This document shows, one piece after another, positions 1 to 8,604 of a DNA stretch of 64,000 bases. Made by a program: the position numbers and the translations under genes. The notes under the pieces were generated by a model, which saw only the letters and a list, made by a program, of their open reading frames with translations, did no database searches and was not told the origin of the DNA. The first letter of the stretch is position 1, and each line of letters opens with the position of its first letter. The DNA is from Algibacter sp. L3A6 (GTDB taxonomy: Bacteria > Bacteroidota > Bacteroidia > Flavobacteriales > Flavobacteriaceae): contig NZ_CP047030.1 in assembly GCF_009796825.1 (NCBI RefSeq), forward strand, positions 2,751,001-2,815,000, read 5' to 3'.

Positions 1-3000
1 CTAAAATATCTTGAGGTAAAGTGTAACCCAATGAAAGTACTTTAGCACGTAGATAAGATGCTTTGATAACATTAATATCATTGATATGTCTGTAGTTCCA
101 GTTATTTCTTTGTCCGTTGTAAGAGATTACAGGGTTAGAAGCACTCGTGTTTTCTGGCGTCCAAGAAGATGTTAGGTAAGTTGGGTTTTGGTTTGTCCAC
201 CAAGAACGGAATGGGTATGCTAAAGCTCCATCACGTACAATATTCTGTTTTCCTACACCTTGAAAGAAGGCACTAAAATCAAACCCTTTATACTCTAAAC
301 CAAGGCTAAAGCTATAACTGTTGTGAGCATTGGCATCTCCAACATAAACTAAATCATCTGTCGTAATCGCATCATCACCATTTACATCTACACGTTTAAC
401 ACTTCCTGGAGTTAATCGGTTTGAACTTCTATAAGCAGGTAATAAAGATCCCGATTTCATAGATTGGCTAGTAACATCGCTAAAACCAACTTGGTTGTAG
501 TAATCTAGTATATCTTCTTCATTTTGAAATAATCCATCTGTTTTGTAAGCATAAATAGCATTCAATGGATCTCCTTCTACAACTTGGTTAACACCATAAG
601 TAATTGCAGTTTGTCCCTCCATACGTGCAACTTCACTTTTACTATCCCAAAACATAACTCCAACTCTGTATTTAAGATCTCCTATTTGATCCCTCCAGTT
701 TAATGAAACTTCGTAACCATCTGAAACGAAATCACCACTGTTTGTGTCTGGAGCAGAAAAACCACCTATTTGAGGGTAAGTAATTTGAACTAACATGTCG
801 TTGTTTTCTCTATGGAAAACTTCAGCAGTACCACTTAAACGGTTATCTAAAATTGTAAAGTCTAAACCGTAATTTGTTGTTGCTACGCGCTCCCAAGAAC
901 GTTGAGTAGTTGTTAAGCCAGCAACCCATGCAGTGTTAGCTAAAGAAGGAGCAGCTCCAAAAATGGTAGAACTTGTATTGATGCTTGATAAGTAATCATA
1001 AGCACCAATTCCTGTTACAGAGCCTGTTTCTCCATAAGAAGCTCTTATTTTTAAATTATTAAAAATGTTTAAGTCGTTAACGAAACTTAATTCTGATAAA
1101 CGAATACCTCCAGATGCACTAAAGAAATTTTTCCAACGATAATCAGGGTCTAATCTTGAAGATCCATCACGGCGACCTAAAGCTTCTAAAAGATAGATGC
1201 CATTATAATCATAGTTAAATTTACCAATGTAAGATATTAAACCAACTGCTTCACTACCAGAGTTAAATGTACTTCCGTTAGATTGTTTAGGAGAACCTCC
1301 TGTAACTTGAGTAGTTATATCTCCTGTATTAATATCATCCAATTCATCGCTTAACATATTGGTTCTAGCAGTATATGCTCTGTTAATTTGTTGTTGTTCT
1401 GCTGTTGTACCAACAAGAACACCGAAATTATGTTTTCCAATAGATTTTAAATAATTTGCTTGTAATACATGGTTTTGGAAACGGATATCGGTATCAAAAT
1501 ATTTTACACCAGAGTTTAGTAATGATGTAGGTGTACTAGAAACGTTTCCGTCCCAATCGTACATAGTAACAGATGTAGTACGTTCCATTCTAGTTCCGTT
1601 ACGTGAACTCATATTACCGTTATAGGTAAGTGATAGTCCTTCAGCGTATTGGTTTAAATCTAAAGTGATTTTCGCTCCTAGTCTAAAAATTTCTTCTCTG
1701 TTTACTGTGCGCCCACCTTCATCTAATTTTGCTAACAAGTTGTTTGCTCCAAAGATATCGTAGTATTGGCCTTGTGGATTGTAAAGCGGAAATAAGTACA
1801 TGTCTTGTACACCATGACCAACACCTTGAGTAGGTTCGTCAACTTTTCTACTATCATAAGATACGCTGAAATCTGTTTTCACCATATCACTCATTTTATA
1901 TGTTAAGTTTGTTCTAAAGTTGTAACGTTTAGCTCCATCATAAACAAATGATATTGGAGAGCGTTCGTTAGCATAACCAAACGAGGTTCTATAAGTTGCA
2001 TTTTCACTACCACCAGAAAGAGATAAATCGTGTCTTTCAGAGATTGTAGTTCCGTAAACAGCATCATATTGATTAACATCATCCAAACGGTGATCTTTAC
2101 CTAACCAAAATACAGATTCTGGTGCTAGGGGATAAGTACCATCAACAATATCTTGCGTTTCTTGTTGTGTGAAAAAACGATATGTTCCTGTAGCTTGTTG
2201 TGCAACACCATTACCATCGGTATATCCAAAGGTGTCGTTTTCACCGGCAAGTAACCATAATTTACCCCAATCTTTTAAGCTAGAAACAGGCATGTCTCCA
2301 GCAAAATTCATTTGAGTTTCAGCTTTGTAATTCACTTTCATTTTACCTTGCTTCCCTTTTTTAGTGGTTACTAAAATAACACCACCAGCAGCTTTGGTTC
2401 CAAAAATAGCAGCAGCTCCATCTTTCAATACAGAATAACTTTCTATATCGTTTGCATTAATAGTTGCTAATTGCCATTCTGCAATTTCTAGTCCGTCTAG
2501 TAAAATAAGTGGCCCAATGTTATTTACTGAAATATCGCCACGAATTTGGATATTCGCACCGTCATTACCAGGACGAGATGATGTTCTAGTTACAACTAAG
2601 CCAGGAACCTCTCCTTGTAGCGCTAATGCTGCACTTGATGTTCCTTTTCCTTTAAAAACATCGTCACCCTTTACTTGGGTAACAGCACCTGTAAGGGTTG
2701 CTTTCTTCTGTGTACCGAAACCTACAACAATAACTTCATCCAAGGCTGCTATGTCTAAATCTAACGTTACATTAATAGTAGAGTTGCTTCCAACTGTAAC
2801 TTCTTTACTAGAATACCCTATGTAAGAAAACGAAAGGACCGAACTGTTTGAAGGAACAGTAATGCTATAATTTCCATCAAAATCTGTTACGGCGCCAGTA
2901 GAGGTGCCTTTTACAATTACATTTACCCCAGGAATTCCGAAGTTATCTTCTGCGCTAACAACTGTTCCTGTAATAGTTCTGTTTTGTTCATTTATTGGGT

Positions 3001-3103
3001 TTGCGTACCCAACATTAGTCATGCTACAAACCAAAAAAGCTATCATCCAAAATAGGCTTAGTGGTTTTTTCAGACTGGTCTGATTTTTGAGTTTTTTCAT
3101 CAT
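1..3103 (-). CDS. SusC-type TonB-dependent outer-membrane receptor (5' part, runs off the left edge)
   Basis: Reverse-strand reading frame that stays open to position 1, so the C-terminus and stop lie outside the window. Two adjacent ATGs (3103 and 3100) could start it. The protein opens with a signal peptide ending GYA before NP. A carboxypeptidase-regulatory-like domain follows (GVNVIVKGTSTGAVTDFDG), then a TonB plug (VVVGFGTQKKATLTGAV) and a beta-barrel. This is the order of SusC receptors, which import oligosaccharides with a SusD lipoprotein. The SusD partner is presumably just beyond the left edge. It is transcribed away from the enzyme genes and shares their control region, where a 21-bp-phased operator lies in its own orientation. 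Family assignment is firm; the ligand is unknown. Confidence 0.96.
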   Translation of the reverse strand, partial: MMKKLKNQTSLKKPLSLFWMIAFLVCSMTNVGYANPINEQNRTITGTVVSAEDNFGIPGVNVIVKGTSTGAVTDFDGNYSITVPSNSSVLSFSYIGYSSKEVTVGSNSTINVTLDLDIAALDEVIVVGFGTQKKATLTGAVTQVKGDDVFKGKGTSSAALALQGEVPGLVVTRTSSRPGNDGANIQIRGDISVNNIGPLILLDGLEIAEWQLATINANDIESYSVLKDGAAAIFGTKAAGGVILVTTKKGKQGKMKVNYKAETQMNFAGDMPVSSLKDWGKLWLLAGENDTFGYTDGNGVAQQATGTYRFFTQQETQDIVDGTYPLAPESVFWLGKDHRLDDVNQYDAVYGTTISERHDLSLSGGSENATYRTSFGYANERSPISFVYDGAKRYNFRTNLTYKMSDMVKTDFSVSYDSRKVDEPTQGVGHGVQDMYLFPLYNPQGQYYDIFGANNLLAKLDEGGRTVNREEIFRLGAKITLDLNQYAEGLSLTYNGNMSSRNGTRMERTTSVTMYDWDGNVSSTPTSLLNSGVKYFDTDIRFQNHVLQANYLKSIGKHNFGVLVGTTAEQQQINRAYTARTNMLSDELDDINTGDITTQVTGGSPKQSNGSTFNSGSEAVGLISYIGKFNYDYNGIYLLEALGRRDGSSRLDPDYRWKNFFSASGGIRLSELSFVNDLNIFNNLKIRASYGETGSVTGIGAYDYLSSINTSSTIFGAAPSLANTAWVAGLTTTQRSWERVATTNYGLDFTILDNRLSGTAEVFHRENNDMLVQITYPQIGGFSAPDTNSGDFVSDGYEVSLNWRDQIGDLKYRVGVMFWDSKSEVARMEGQTAITYGVNQVVEGDPLNAIYAYKTDGLFQNEEDILDYYNQVGFSDVTSQSMKSGSLLPAYRSSNRLTPGSVKRVDVNGDDAITTDDLVYVGDANAHNSYSFSLGLEYKGFDFSAFFQGVGKQNIVRDGALAYPFRSWWTNQNPTYLTSSWTPENTSASNPVISYNGQRNNWNYRHINDINVIKASYLRAKVLSLGYTLPQDIL

Positions 3104-3239
3104 AAATAATTAGTTTGTTTGTTTAGATACCCTTTTGTTTTTTTTACGACTTAGTAATGAAATATTCATTTTTAAATCATATCAAAATGAGAGAGTGGTT
3201 TTAATCTAGTTTTAGAATTACAATGGTATTTAAAATTTT

Positions 3240-3281
3240 AGTTGTTCATGATAACTTATAGACCAATCAATATAAATTATG
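3240..3281 (-). promoter_or_regulatory. Paired 21-bp-phased operator (site D) upstream of the left SusC gene
   Basis: Reading the reverse strand, CATAATTTATATT begins at 3281 and TATAAGTTATCAT begins at 3260, exactly 21 bp later. The same two-unit pattern occurs at four other places in the locus. A TTG lies 37 bp after the start of the second unit (3223-3221), as at sites A and C. The second unit starts about 157-160 bp before the SusC start. Its role as a binding site is inferred from recurrence and placement. Confidence 0.6.
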
Positions 3282-3473
3282 ATTCTTTTTTCTTGAAATG
3301 CCCATCTTTAGGAGGGATAGAGGTTTTATTTGTTTTCTTTAGAAGTATTCTTACGTAAAAGTGTGAAAGCTGTTTACCGTAATGAATTTTAATTTAATTT
3401 TCTTTATGCACAGCTAAAAGGTATGTTAGTGGTAAACTAGCTCTTAATGATATCAGAAATCGTAATTTTAAAC

Positions 3474-3515
3474 GATAATTTATAGTTTTCGAATGATAAT
3501 TTAACAAGAAGGAAT
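3474..3515 (+). promoter_or_regulatory. Paired 21-bp-phased operator (site E) upstream of the GH88 gene
   Basis: GATAATTTATAGT starts at 3474 and GATAATTTAACAA at 3495, a 21-bp period. The first nine bases of the two units are identical. The second unit starts 105 bp before the GH88 start codon, and a TTG lies 36 bp after it. This is the cleanest repeat pair of the five. Function is inferred. Confidence 0.6.
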
Positions 3516-3566
3516 CTTATAAATTTTAAATTGCATAAAAATTCAAAGAAACATCAGGTTGATTGA

Positions 3567-3574
3567 TAGGTTTG
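3567..3574 (+). promoter_or_regulatory. Possible -7 promoter box of the GH88 gene
   Basis: TAGGTTTG fits the Bacteroidota -7 consensus TAnnTTTG and would start a transcript about 20 nt before the ATG at 3600. No TTG lies at the usual 19-21 bp upstream, so the promoter would probably need an activator. Weak call. Confidence 0.35.
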
Positions 3575-3599
3575 ATGTGAATGTTTTAAAACTGAAAAA

Positions 3600-4805
3600 A
3601 TGCGGTTAATAAAATCAATATTGTATTTAATGTTATTTGTGTGTTTCTCCTGTAAGTCTGTAAAGAAAGAAACAGCTATAAATCAATTATCAAAGTTTGA
3701 TGTAAACATGGTTTTAAATCAAAACGTAGACAAAATAAAAATAGTAACTCAAAAACTTACATTTTACGATAGTTTTCCGAGGCATATAGATAAAAATAAC
3801 AAGCAATGGAGCTATGTGAAACCAAAAGATTGGTGTAGTGGCTTTTATCCTGGGATTTTATGGTATGCTTATGAAGAGTCTGGAGATGAGGTTCTTAAAA
3901 ATAAAGCCGTTAAATTCACTGAAACATTAAAAACCATAGCATACAGTCCTGCGAGAAATCACGATATCGGTTTTCAATTATATTGTAGCTATGGTAATGG
4001 TTATAGATTAACTGGAAAACAAAATTACAAAGAAATTTTGTTGGCAGCAGCTGATACATTAGCAACATTATACAACCCGAAAGTTGGTAGCATTTTATCT
4101 TGGCCTTCTCAAATTAAGCGATATAAACACAACACCATTATAGATAATATGATGAATTTAGAGTTGCTTTTTTGGGCAGCTAAAAATGGTGGAGATAAAA
4201 GTTTGTACGATATAGCTAAAAGTCATGCAGAACAAACTATGAAGTATTTGGTTAGGGAAGACGGTTCTGCATTTCATGTTGGATCTTTTGATATAGAAAC
4301 AGGAGCGTTTTTACAAGGCTATACACATCAAGGTTATGCTAACGAATCGATGTGGGCGAGAGGGCAAGGTTGGGGAATTTATGGTTTTGCAATGGCATAT
4401 CGTGAAACTGGTGATTCTAATTTTTTGAATACTGCCATAAAACTTTCAGATAAATTTTTAGAGCGTTTACCGGAAGATGGTATTCCGTTTTGGGATTTCG
4501 ACGATCCTAAAATTCCAAATGCACCAAAAGATGCTTCTGCGGCAGCGGTTGCAGCATGTGGTTTAATGGAATTGTCAGGTTTGGTTCAAGATGAAAAGTT
4601 AAAATCTAAATATTTCAACGCAGGCAAAAAACTCGTTGAAATACTATCATCTAGTGCTTATTTGAGTCATGCTAAAAATGATGCCTTGCTATTACATTCC
4701 ACAGGAAATCATCCAAAGAATAAAGAAATCGATATGCCAATTATTTATGCCGATTATTATTACATGGAAGCTTTGTTACGTTTACAGAAACTTGAAAATA
4801 TTTAA
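3600..4805 (+). CDS. GH88 unsaturated glucuronyl hydrolase, lipoprotein
   Basis: 401 aa. The N-terminus is hydrophobic and ends in CFSC, a lipobox-like site, suggesting a membrane-anchored protein in the periplasm or on the surface. The body matches GH88 unsaturated uronyl hydrolases: WCSGFYPG near residues 78-85, HDIGF at 121-125, and IIDNMMN around 181-187. By family comparison Asp122 and Asp182 are the likely catalytic pair. GH88 enzymes hydrate and release the 4,5-unsaturated uronic acid that polysaccharide lyases leave at the non-reducing end. That fits the five lyase-like neighbours and implies a uronic-acid backbone. First gene of the rightward block; site E lies in front. GH105 is the main alternative, but the motifs favour GH88. 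Confidence 0.88.
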   Translation: MRLIKSILYLMLFVCFSCKSVKKETAINQLSKFDVNMVLNQNVDKIKIVTQKLTFYDSFPRHIDKNNKQWSYVKPKDWCSGFYPGILWYAYEESGDEVLKNKAVKFTETLKTIAYSPARNHDIGFQLYCSYGNGYRLTGKQNYKEILLAAADTLATLYNPKVGSILSWPSQIKRYKHNTIIDNMMNLELLFWAAKNGGDKSLYDIAKSHAEQTMKYLVREDGSAFHVGSFDIETGAFLQGYTHQGYANESMWARGQGWGIYGFAMAYRETGDSNFLNTAIKLSDKFLERLPEDGIPFWDFDDPKIPNAPKDASAAAVAACGLMELSGLVQDEKLKSKYFNAGKKLVEILSSSAYLSHAKNDALLLHSTGNHPKNKEIDMPIIYADYYYMEALLRLQKLENI

Positions 4806-4823
4806 TAAATACCACATTTTAAA

Positions 4824-5690
4824 ATGAAAAAGCTTGCTTTTATTCTTATTTGTATCACACTAACTTTTAGTTCTAATATTTTCGCACAAACTGTACCGTA
4901 TTCTATTGGTCGTATTGTGGTAAGTTCTGATGGCAATGAGCACGATCATGATGATTGGGCTGCTACACCCTTTACACTAGCGCTGTTGGCAGCAAAAGGA
5001 CTTCAAGATAAACTTACAGTTTACACGTTTAGTGATCATATTTGGGGGAGCGATTATCAAAAGAAAAAAGGAAAAGCCGAAATGTTAATAAGTGCTTTAG
5101 AAGGTCAAAAAATATATAATTTTAAAAAAAGTAATTTCTTAGAAGCGGTTGCCGATTCTACCAAAGCCATTAATGCCATTGTAAAAGAAATTAATAAATC
5201 TAAGGCGAGCAACCCGTTAACTATTGTGGCTGCTGGGCCTATGCATGTTGTGGGCTCTGCAATTTCACAATCAAAAAAAGTAAAATTAAAATATGTGAGA
5301 ATTATTTCTCATTCGAATTGGAATGATAGACACTCTGATAAACCTTACGATTGGGAAGAACATTCTGGTTGGACTTGGAACGAAATTAAAGCGAATTTTG
5401 AGTCTTTCGGATTGATTTGTGATAGAATATCCGATCAAAATGGCGGGAAAGATTACGAAGGTATGAAAGCACCAAAAGCCATGTTCGATTGGATAAATAC
5501 TTCACCGATAAGAAATACTTCAGAAGAAGCGAAAAATCAATTAGATTGGTTGTATCAAAGGCAATTAACTTGTGTTAAAAAGGGTGATTTCGATCCGTCG
5601 GATGCTGGTATGATTATTTATCTGTTAACCGGAAAACAAAAAACAAGTCCTGAGGATGCAAGAGCAATTATCGAAAATCCAGTACATTAA
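4824..5690 (+). CDS. Nucleoside-hydrolase-like secreted protein
   Basis: 288 aa with a cleavable signal peptide ending FAQ. After it comes SSDGNEHDHDDWAATPF, an acidic cluster on the first strand like the metal-binding Asp motif of inosine-uridine nucleoside hydrolases. LTIVAAGPMHVV in the middle resembles the family's TIVALGPLTNLA strand. It is shorter than typical nucleoside hydrolases (about 310 aa). Being exported and encoded inside a PUL, it probably acts on a carbohydrate, but the substrate is unknown. It starts 18 bp after the GH88 stop, so it is likely cotranscribed. Superfamily assignment is moderate and the function open. Confidence 0.6.
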   Translation: MKKLAFILICITLTFSSNIFAQTVPYSIGRIVVSSDGNEHDHDDWAATPFTLALLAAKGLQDKLTVYTFSDHIWGSDYQKKKGKAEMLISALEGQKIYNFKKSNFLEAVADSTKAINAIVKEINKSKASNPLTIVAAGPMHVVGSAISQSKKVKLKYVRIISHSNWNDRHSDKPYDWEEHSGWTWNEIKANFESFGLICDRISDQNGGKDYEGMKAPKAMFDWINTSPIRNTSEEAKNQLDWLYQRQLTCVKKGDFDPSDAGMIIYLLTGKQKTSPEDARAIIENPVH

Positions 5691-5703
5691 ACCAAATCCA
5701 AAA

Positions 5704-6564
5704 ATGAAAAGAAATTTCAGCCTATTTATCATCATATTTATTAGTTTTCATTGTTTTTCTTCTGAAATAAGTTCTGCGGAAGCAAAGGCTAATTTTGAAA
5801 CTTCAATTAGAAATAATTCCGAAGAAAATGAAGCCGTAAAAAAGGAGTGGAATGGTTTTAAAATAAAGGAAGCAATGTTAAATGGCGTGGCTTATAAAGT
5901 GGTGTTTCCGAAGAAGGCGAACGCAAGTAAAAACTGGATTTGGCGTGCTCGATTCTGGGGTCATGAACCACAAACAGATATCGCGCTCTTGAATGCAGGC
6001 TTTCATGTGGTTTATATTGAAGTTGCTAATTTATTCGGAAGCCCGAAGGCTATTAATATTTGGAATGATTTTTACGATTTCATAATAAAAAAATATAAAT
6101 TAAACCCTAAAGTCGTGCTAGAAGGCATGAGTAGAGGTGGTTTAATTATCTTTAATTGGGCGAACCAAAATGCCGAAAAAGTAGCCTGTATTTATGCCGA
6201 TGCGCCAGTTTGCGATTTTAAAAGTTGGCCTGCTGGACAAGGCACTGGCGATGGCTCTAAAAAAGCATGGGAAGCCTGCTTAGATAGCTATGGTTTTACT
6301 GAAGAAGTAGCGTCTCAATTTTCTGGAAATCCTATAAATCATATGGAGTATATTGCTGTCCAAAAAGTGCCGATTTTAATTGTTGTTGGCGATGCAGATA
6401 AGGTTGTTCCTGTAGCAGAAAACAGTGCTTTATTAGAGCGGCGTTTAAATAGTTTAGGTTGGGAGTTAAACATGATTCATAAACCTGAAGTAGGGCATCA
6501 TCCACATTCTTTAAAAAATCCAAAACCTATTGTCGATTTTATTTTGAAGGCAACTAATCCTTAA
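5704..6564 (+). CDS. Secreted alpha/beta-hydrolase, probable carbohydrate esterase
   Basis: About 286 aa. I chose the ATG at 5704, directly before a signal peptide (MKRNFSLFIIIFISF...), over the in-frame ATG at 5656, which would overlap the previous gene and hide the signal. The nucleophile elbow is GMSRGG (residues 141-146, Ser143). VVGDADKVVP supplies the acid and PEVGHHPHS the His. The closest general resemblance is to alpha/beta hydrolases and prolyl-oligopeptidase-like esterases found in PULs. A role in removing acyl groups is inferred from fold and context. Last gene of the first short unit: a 243-bp gap with a new operator follows. Confidence 0.7.
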   Translation: MKRNFSLFIIIFISFHCFSSEISSAEAKANFETSIRNNSEENEAVKKEWNGFKIKEAMLNGVAYKVVFPKKANASKNWIWRARFWGHEPQTDIALLNAGFHVVYIEVANLFGSPKAINIWNDFYDFIIKKYKLNPKVVLEGMSRGGLIIFNWANQNAEKVACIYADAPVCDFKSWPAGQGTGDGSKKAWEACLDSYGFTEEVASQFSGNPINHMEYIAVQKVPILIVVGDADKVVPVAENSALLERRLNSLGWELNMIHKPEVGHHPHSLKNPKPIVDFILKATNP

Positions 6565-6703
6565 TTTTATTGGGTTCTTTTTGTGTAGAAAACCCATAAA
6601 AAGGTTTACTTAATTTCATATAAAATGTAACGTTTTATTTTTGTTTAAAATCGTTCAACGGCTTGTTAGTAGCCTATTTCATTAATATAGCGCATAAATA
6701 AGC

Positions 6704-6745
6704 TATAGTTTATATGGAAAGGCTCATGATTTATACCGTAAAAAG
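6704..6745 (+). promoter_or_regulatory. Paired 21-bp-phased operator (site A) upstream of the GH29 gene
   Basis: TATAGTTTATATG starts at 6704 and CATGATTTATACC at 6725, a 21-bp period. The second unit begins exactly 83 bp before the GH29 ATG at 6808. A TTG follows 37 bp after the start of the second unit (6762-6764). Site C before the fourth unit has the same 83-bp and 37-bp geometry. Confidence 0.62.
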
Positions 6746-6807
6746 TCTATTATTTTTATTATTGTATCTATTATGTTTTTTTAGAATAAATAATAAAAAA
6801 TTCAAGG

Positions 6808-8580
6808 ATGAAAAAATCAGGTATTTGTGCAATGTTGTTTGTTTTTCTATTAGGAACAGCATGTGGTTCTAAAGTAGAAAAAGCTGTATTTGCCGAGGCG
6901 AATATCGATCCGGAAAATATAACAGATGAAGCGCGTATGGAATGGTGGCAAGACGCCCGATTTGGTATGTTTATTCACTGGGGGATTTATACGGTTCCTG
7001 CTGGTTTTTATAACGGCGAAGCACAAACAAATAGTGCCGAGTGGATTATGAATAAAGGCAAAATTCCGGTAGCTGAATATGAGAAATTTGCCGACGAATT
7101 TAATCCCACTAAATTTAATGCCGACGAGTTTGTGGCTTTAGCTAAACAAGCCGGAATGAAATACATGATTATCACGGCTAAACATCACGATGGATTCTCC
7201 ATGTTCGATTCTAAAGCCACCGATTATAACATTGTAGATGCCACGCCTTTTAAGCGTGATATTTTAAAAGAATTATCTATCGCCTGCCAAGAGCAAGGCC
7301 TTAAATTCGGTTTTTATTACTCGCAAGCTCAAGATTGGCACCATCCGGGTGGTTTAGGGAATAGCTGGGATAAATCTTTTGAACGTGTTAGTAGCGACGA
7401 GTATGTTTACGAAAAAGCACTTCCAGAAGTAAAACAATTACTTACAGAATACGGACCGATATCAAATTTTTGGTGGGATACACCTCGCGAAATGACAAAA
7501 TCTGTTGTCGATAGCCTGCACCACATTACTACAGCATTACAACCATGGATTATTACAAACGACCGTTTGGGCGACGATTATCCTGGAGATCACAAAACTT
7601 TTGAAAGAAATGGTCCAAGACATCAACCCGAAGCGAAATACTGGGAATTATGCCAACCCGTTAGTGGCAGTTGGGGTTACCGTAGCGACGATGATAATTT
7701 TAAATCGATACCAACTTTAATTCATAATTTAATAGACCAGAGTAGTAAAGGCGGAAATTATTTATTGAATGTCAGTCCAACACGAGAAGGCATTTTAAGA
7801 ATTGAGGCTGTAGAGCGCATGAAAGCCATTGGTGCTTGGATGGATACAAATTCCGAAGCGATTTACGGTACACATGCGAGTCCAATTTCTACCGAACCAG
7901 ATTGGGGACGTATTACCATGAAAACTATTGACGGTAAAGCATTACTTTATCTTCATGTTTACAATTGGGAAGATGGAGCAGCGTTGCCAATTCGATTAAA
8001 AAATAATGTAGAATCTTGTTATTTACTTACAGATGAAAGCAGAACGTTTAAAACCGAAACTTTAGATCATGGAATTCAGGTGAAATTAACAGGAAAAGCG
8101 CCAGATAGCGTAGCTTCTGTTATTGTTTTAAAGTTGAAAGAAATGCCTAATGCATTACCTATAAAAGCTTTAGGTCAAGATGAAAACGGATTAGCTGTAC
8201 TTACAGCATACAGAGCGCAATATGAAAACTTACAAGGACCAGGCGCCCTATACAAAGAAGAGTGGGATTGCGTTAGCCATTGGGATAGCGAAACGGCTCG
8301 AGTATATTGGTCTTTCGAAATTGATAAACCAGGCACGTTTAATGTGGAGCTTGGCTATTCAGGAAGTGAATCTACTGAAATTACAGTAGCACTTGCAGGA
8401 ACTTCTAAAAAGGTAAACGTTGCCGCAACAGGAAGTAATCCAAAACGATTTAAAAAAGCAGACTTAGGACAATTTACAGTGGATAAACCTGGTAAATATG
8501 AGTTTTCTCTAATGCCTGTAGCCGGAAAATGGAATGCCATTAATTTGAAGGATATTAAACTTCAACCCTTAAAAAAATAA
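6808..8580 (+). CDS. GH29 alpha-L-fucosidase, lipoprotein
   Basis: 590 aa. The signal ends in LGTAC, a good lipobox, so the protein is lipid-anchored. The GH29 domain begins with MEWWQDARFGMFIHWG (residues 44-59), has AKHHDGF at 124-130, and the likely nucleophile Asp224 in FWWDTP. The beta-sandwich usual after a GH29 barrel follows, and the last 120 or so residues form an extra beta-rich domain that may bind carbohydrate. GH29 enzymes release alpha-linked L-fucose with retention. With a second GH29 at 30299, this points to fucose in the target. First gene of the long second unit; site A lies 83 bp upstream of the ATG. Confidence 0.92.
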   Translation: MKKSGICAMLFVFLLGTACGSKVEKAVFAEANIDPENITDEARMEWWQDARFGMFIHWGIYTVPAGFYNGEAQTNSAEWIMNKGKIPVAEYEKFADEFNPTKFNADEFVALAKQAGMKYMIITAKHHDGFSMFDSKATDYNIVDATPFKRDILKELSIACQEQGLKFGFYYSQAQDWHHPGGLGNSWDKSFERVSSDEYVYEKALPEVKQLLTEYGPISNFWWDTPREMTKSVVDSLHHITTALQPWIITNDRLGDDYPGDHKTFERNGPRHQPEAKYWELCQPVSGSWGYRSDDDNFKSIPTLIHNLIDQSSKGGNYLLNVSPTREGILRIEAVERMKAIGAWMDTNSEAIYGTHASPISTEPDWGRITMKTIDGKALLYLHVYNWEDGAALPIRLKNNVESCYLLTDESRTFKTETLDHGIQVKLTGKAPDSVASVIVLKLKEMPNALPIKALGQDENGLAVLTAYRAQYENLQGPGALYKEEWDCVSHWDSETARVYWSFEIDKPGTFNVELGYSGSESTEITVALAGTSKKVNVAATGSNPKRFKKADLGQFTVDKPGKYEFSLMPVAGKWNAINLKDIKLQPLKK

Positions 8581-8604
8581 TCACCGTTTAATTGAGTTTA
8601 TAAA

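Larger units (their letters stand above)
3104..3599. other. Divergent intergenic control region
   Basis: A 496-bp AT-rich gap between the leftward SusC gene and the rightward GH88 gene. I see no gene in it. It holds two paired-repeat operators, one in each orientation (3240-3281 and 3474-3515), and a possible -7 box before the GH88 gene (3567-3574). It is the natural place for divergent control of both halves of the locus. Confidence 0.8.

Noticed and set aside
2517..2825. Forward reading frame of about 100 codons inside the left SusC gene
   Set aside because: It is antisense to a clear SusC coding frame, with no family resemblance or signal.
5656..5703. Earlier in-frame start for the alpha/beta hydrolase, overlapping the previous gene
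   Set aside because: It would put 16 residues before a clear signal peptide; the ATG at 5704 fits better.
6569..6596. Inverted repeat TGGGTT/AACCCA after the first short unit, considered as a terminator
   Set aside because: Long loop, short stem and no T-run after it; too weak to annotate.
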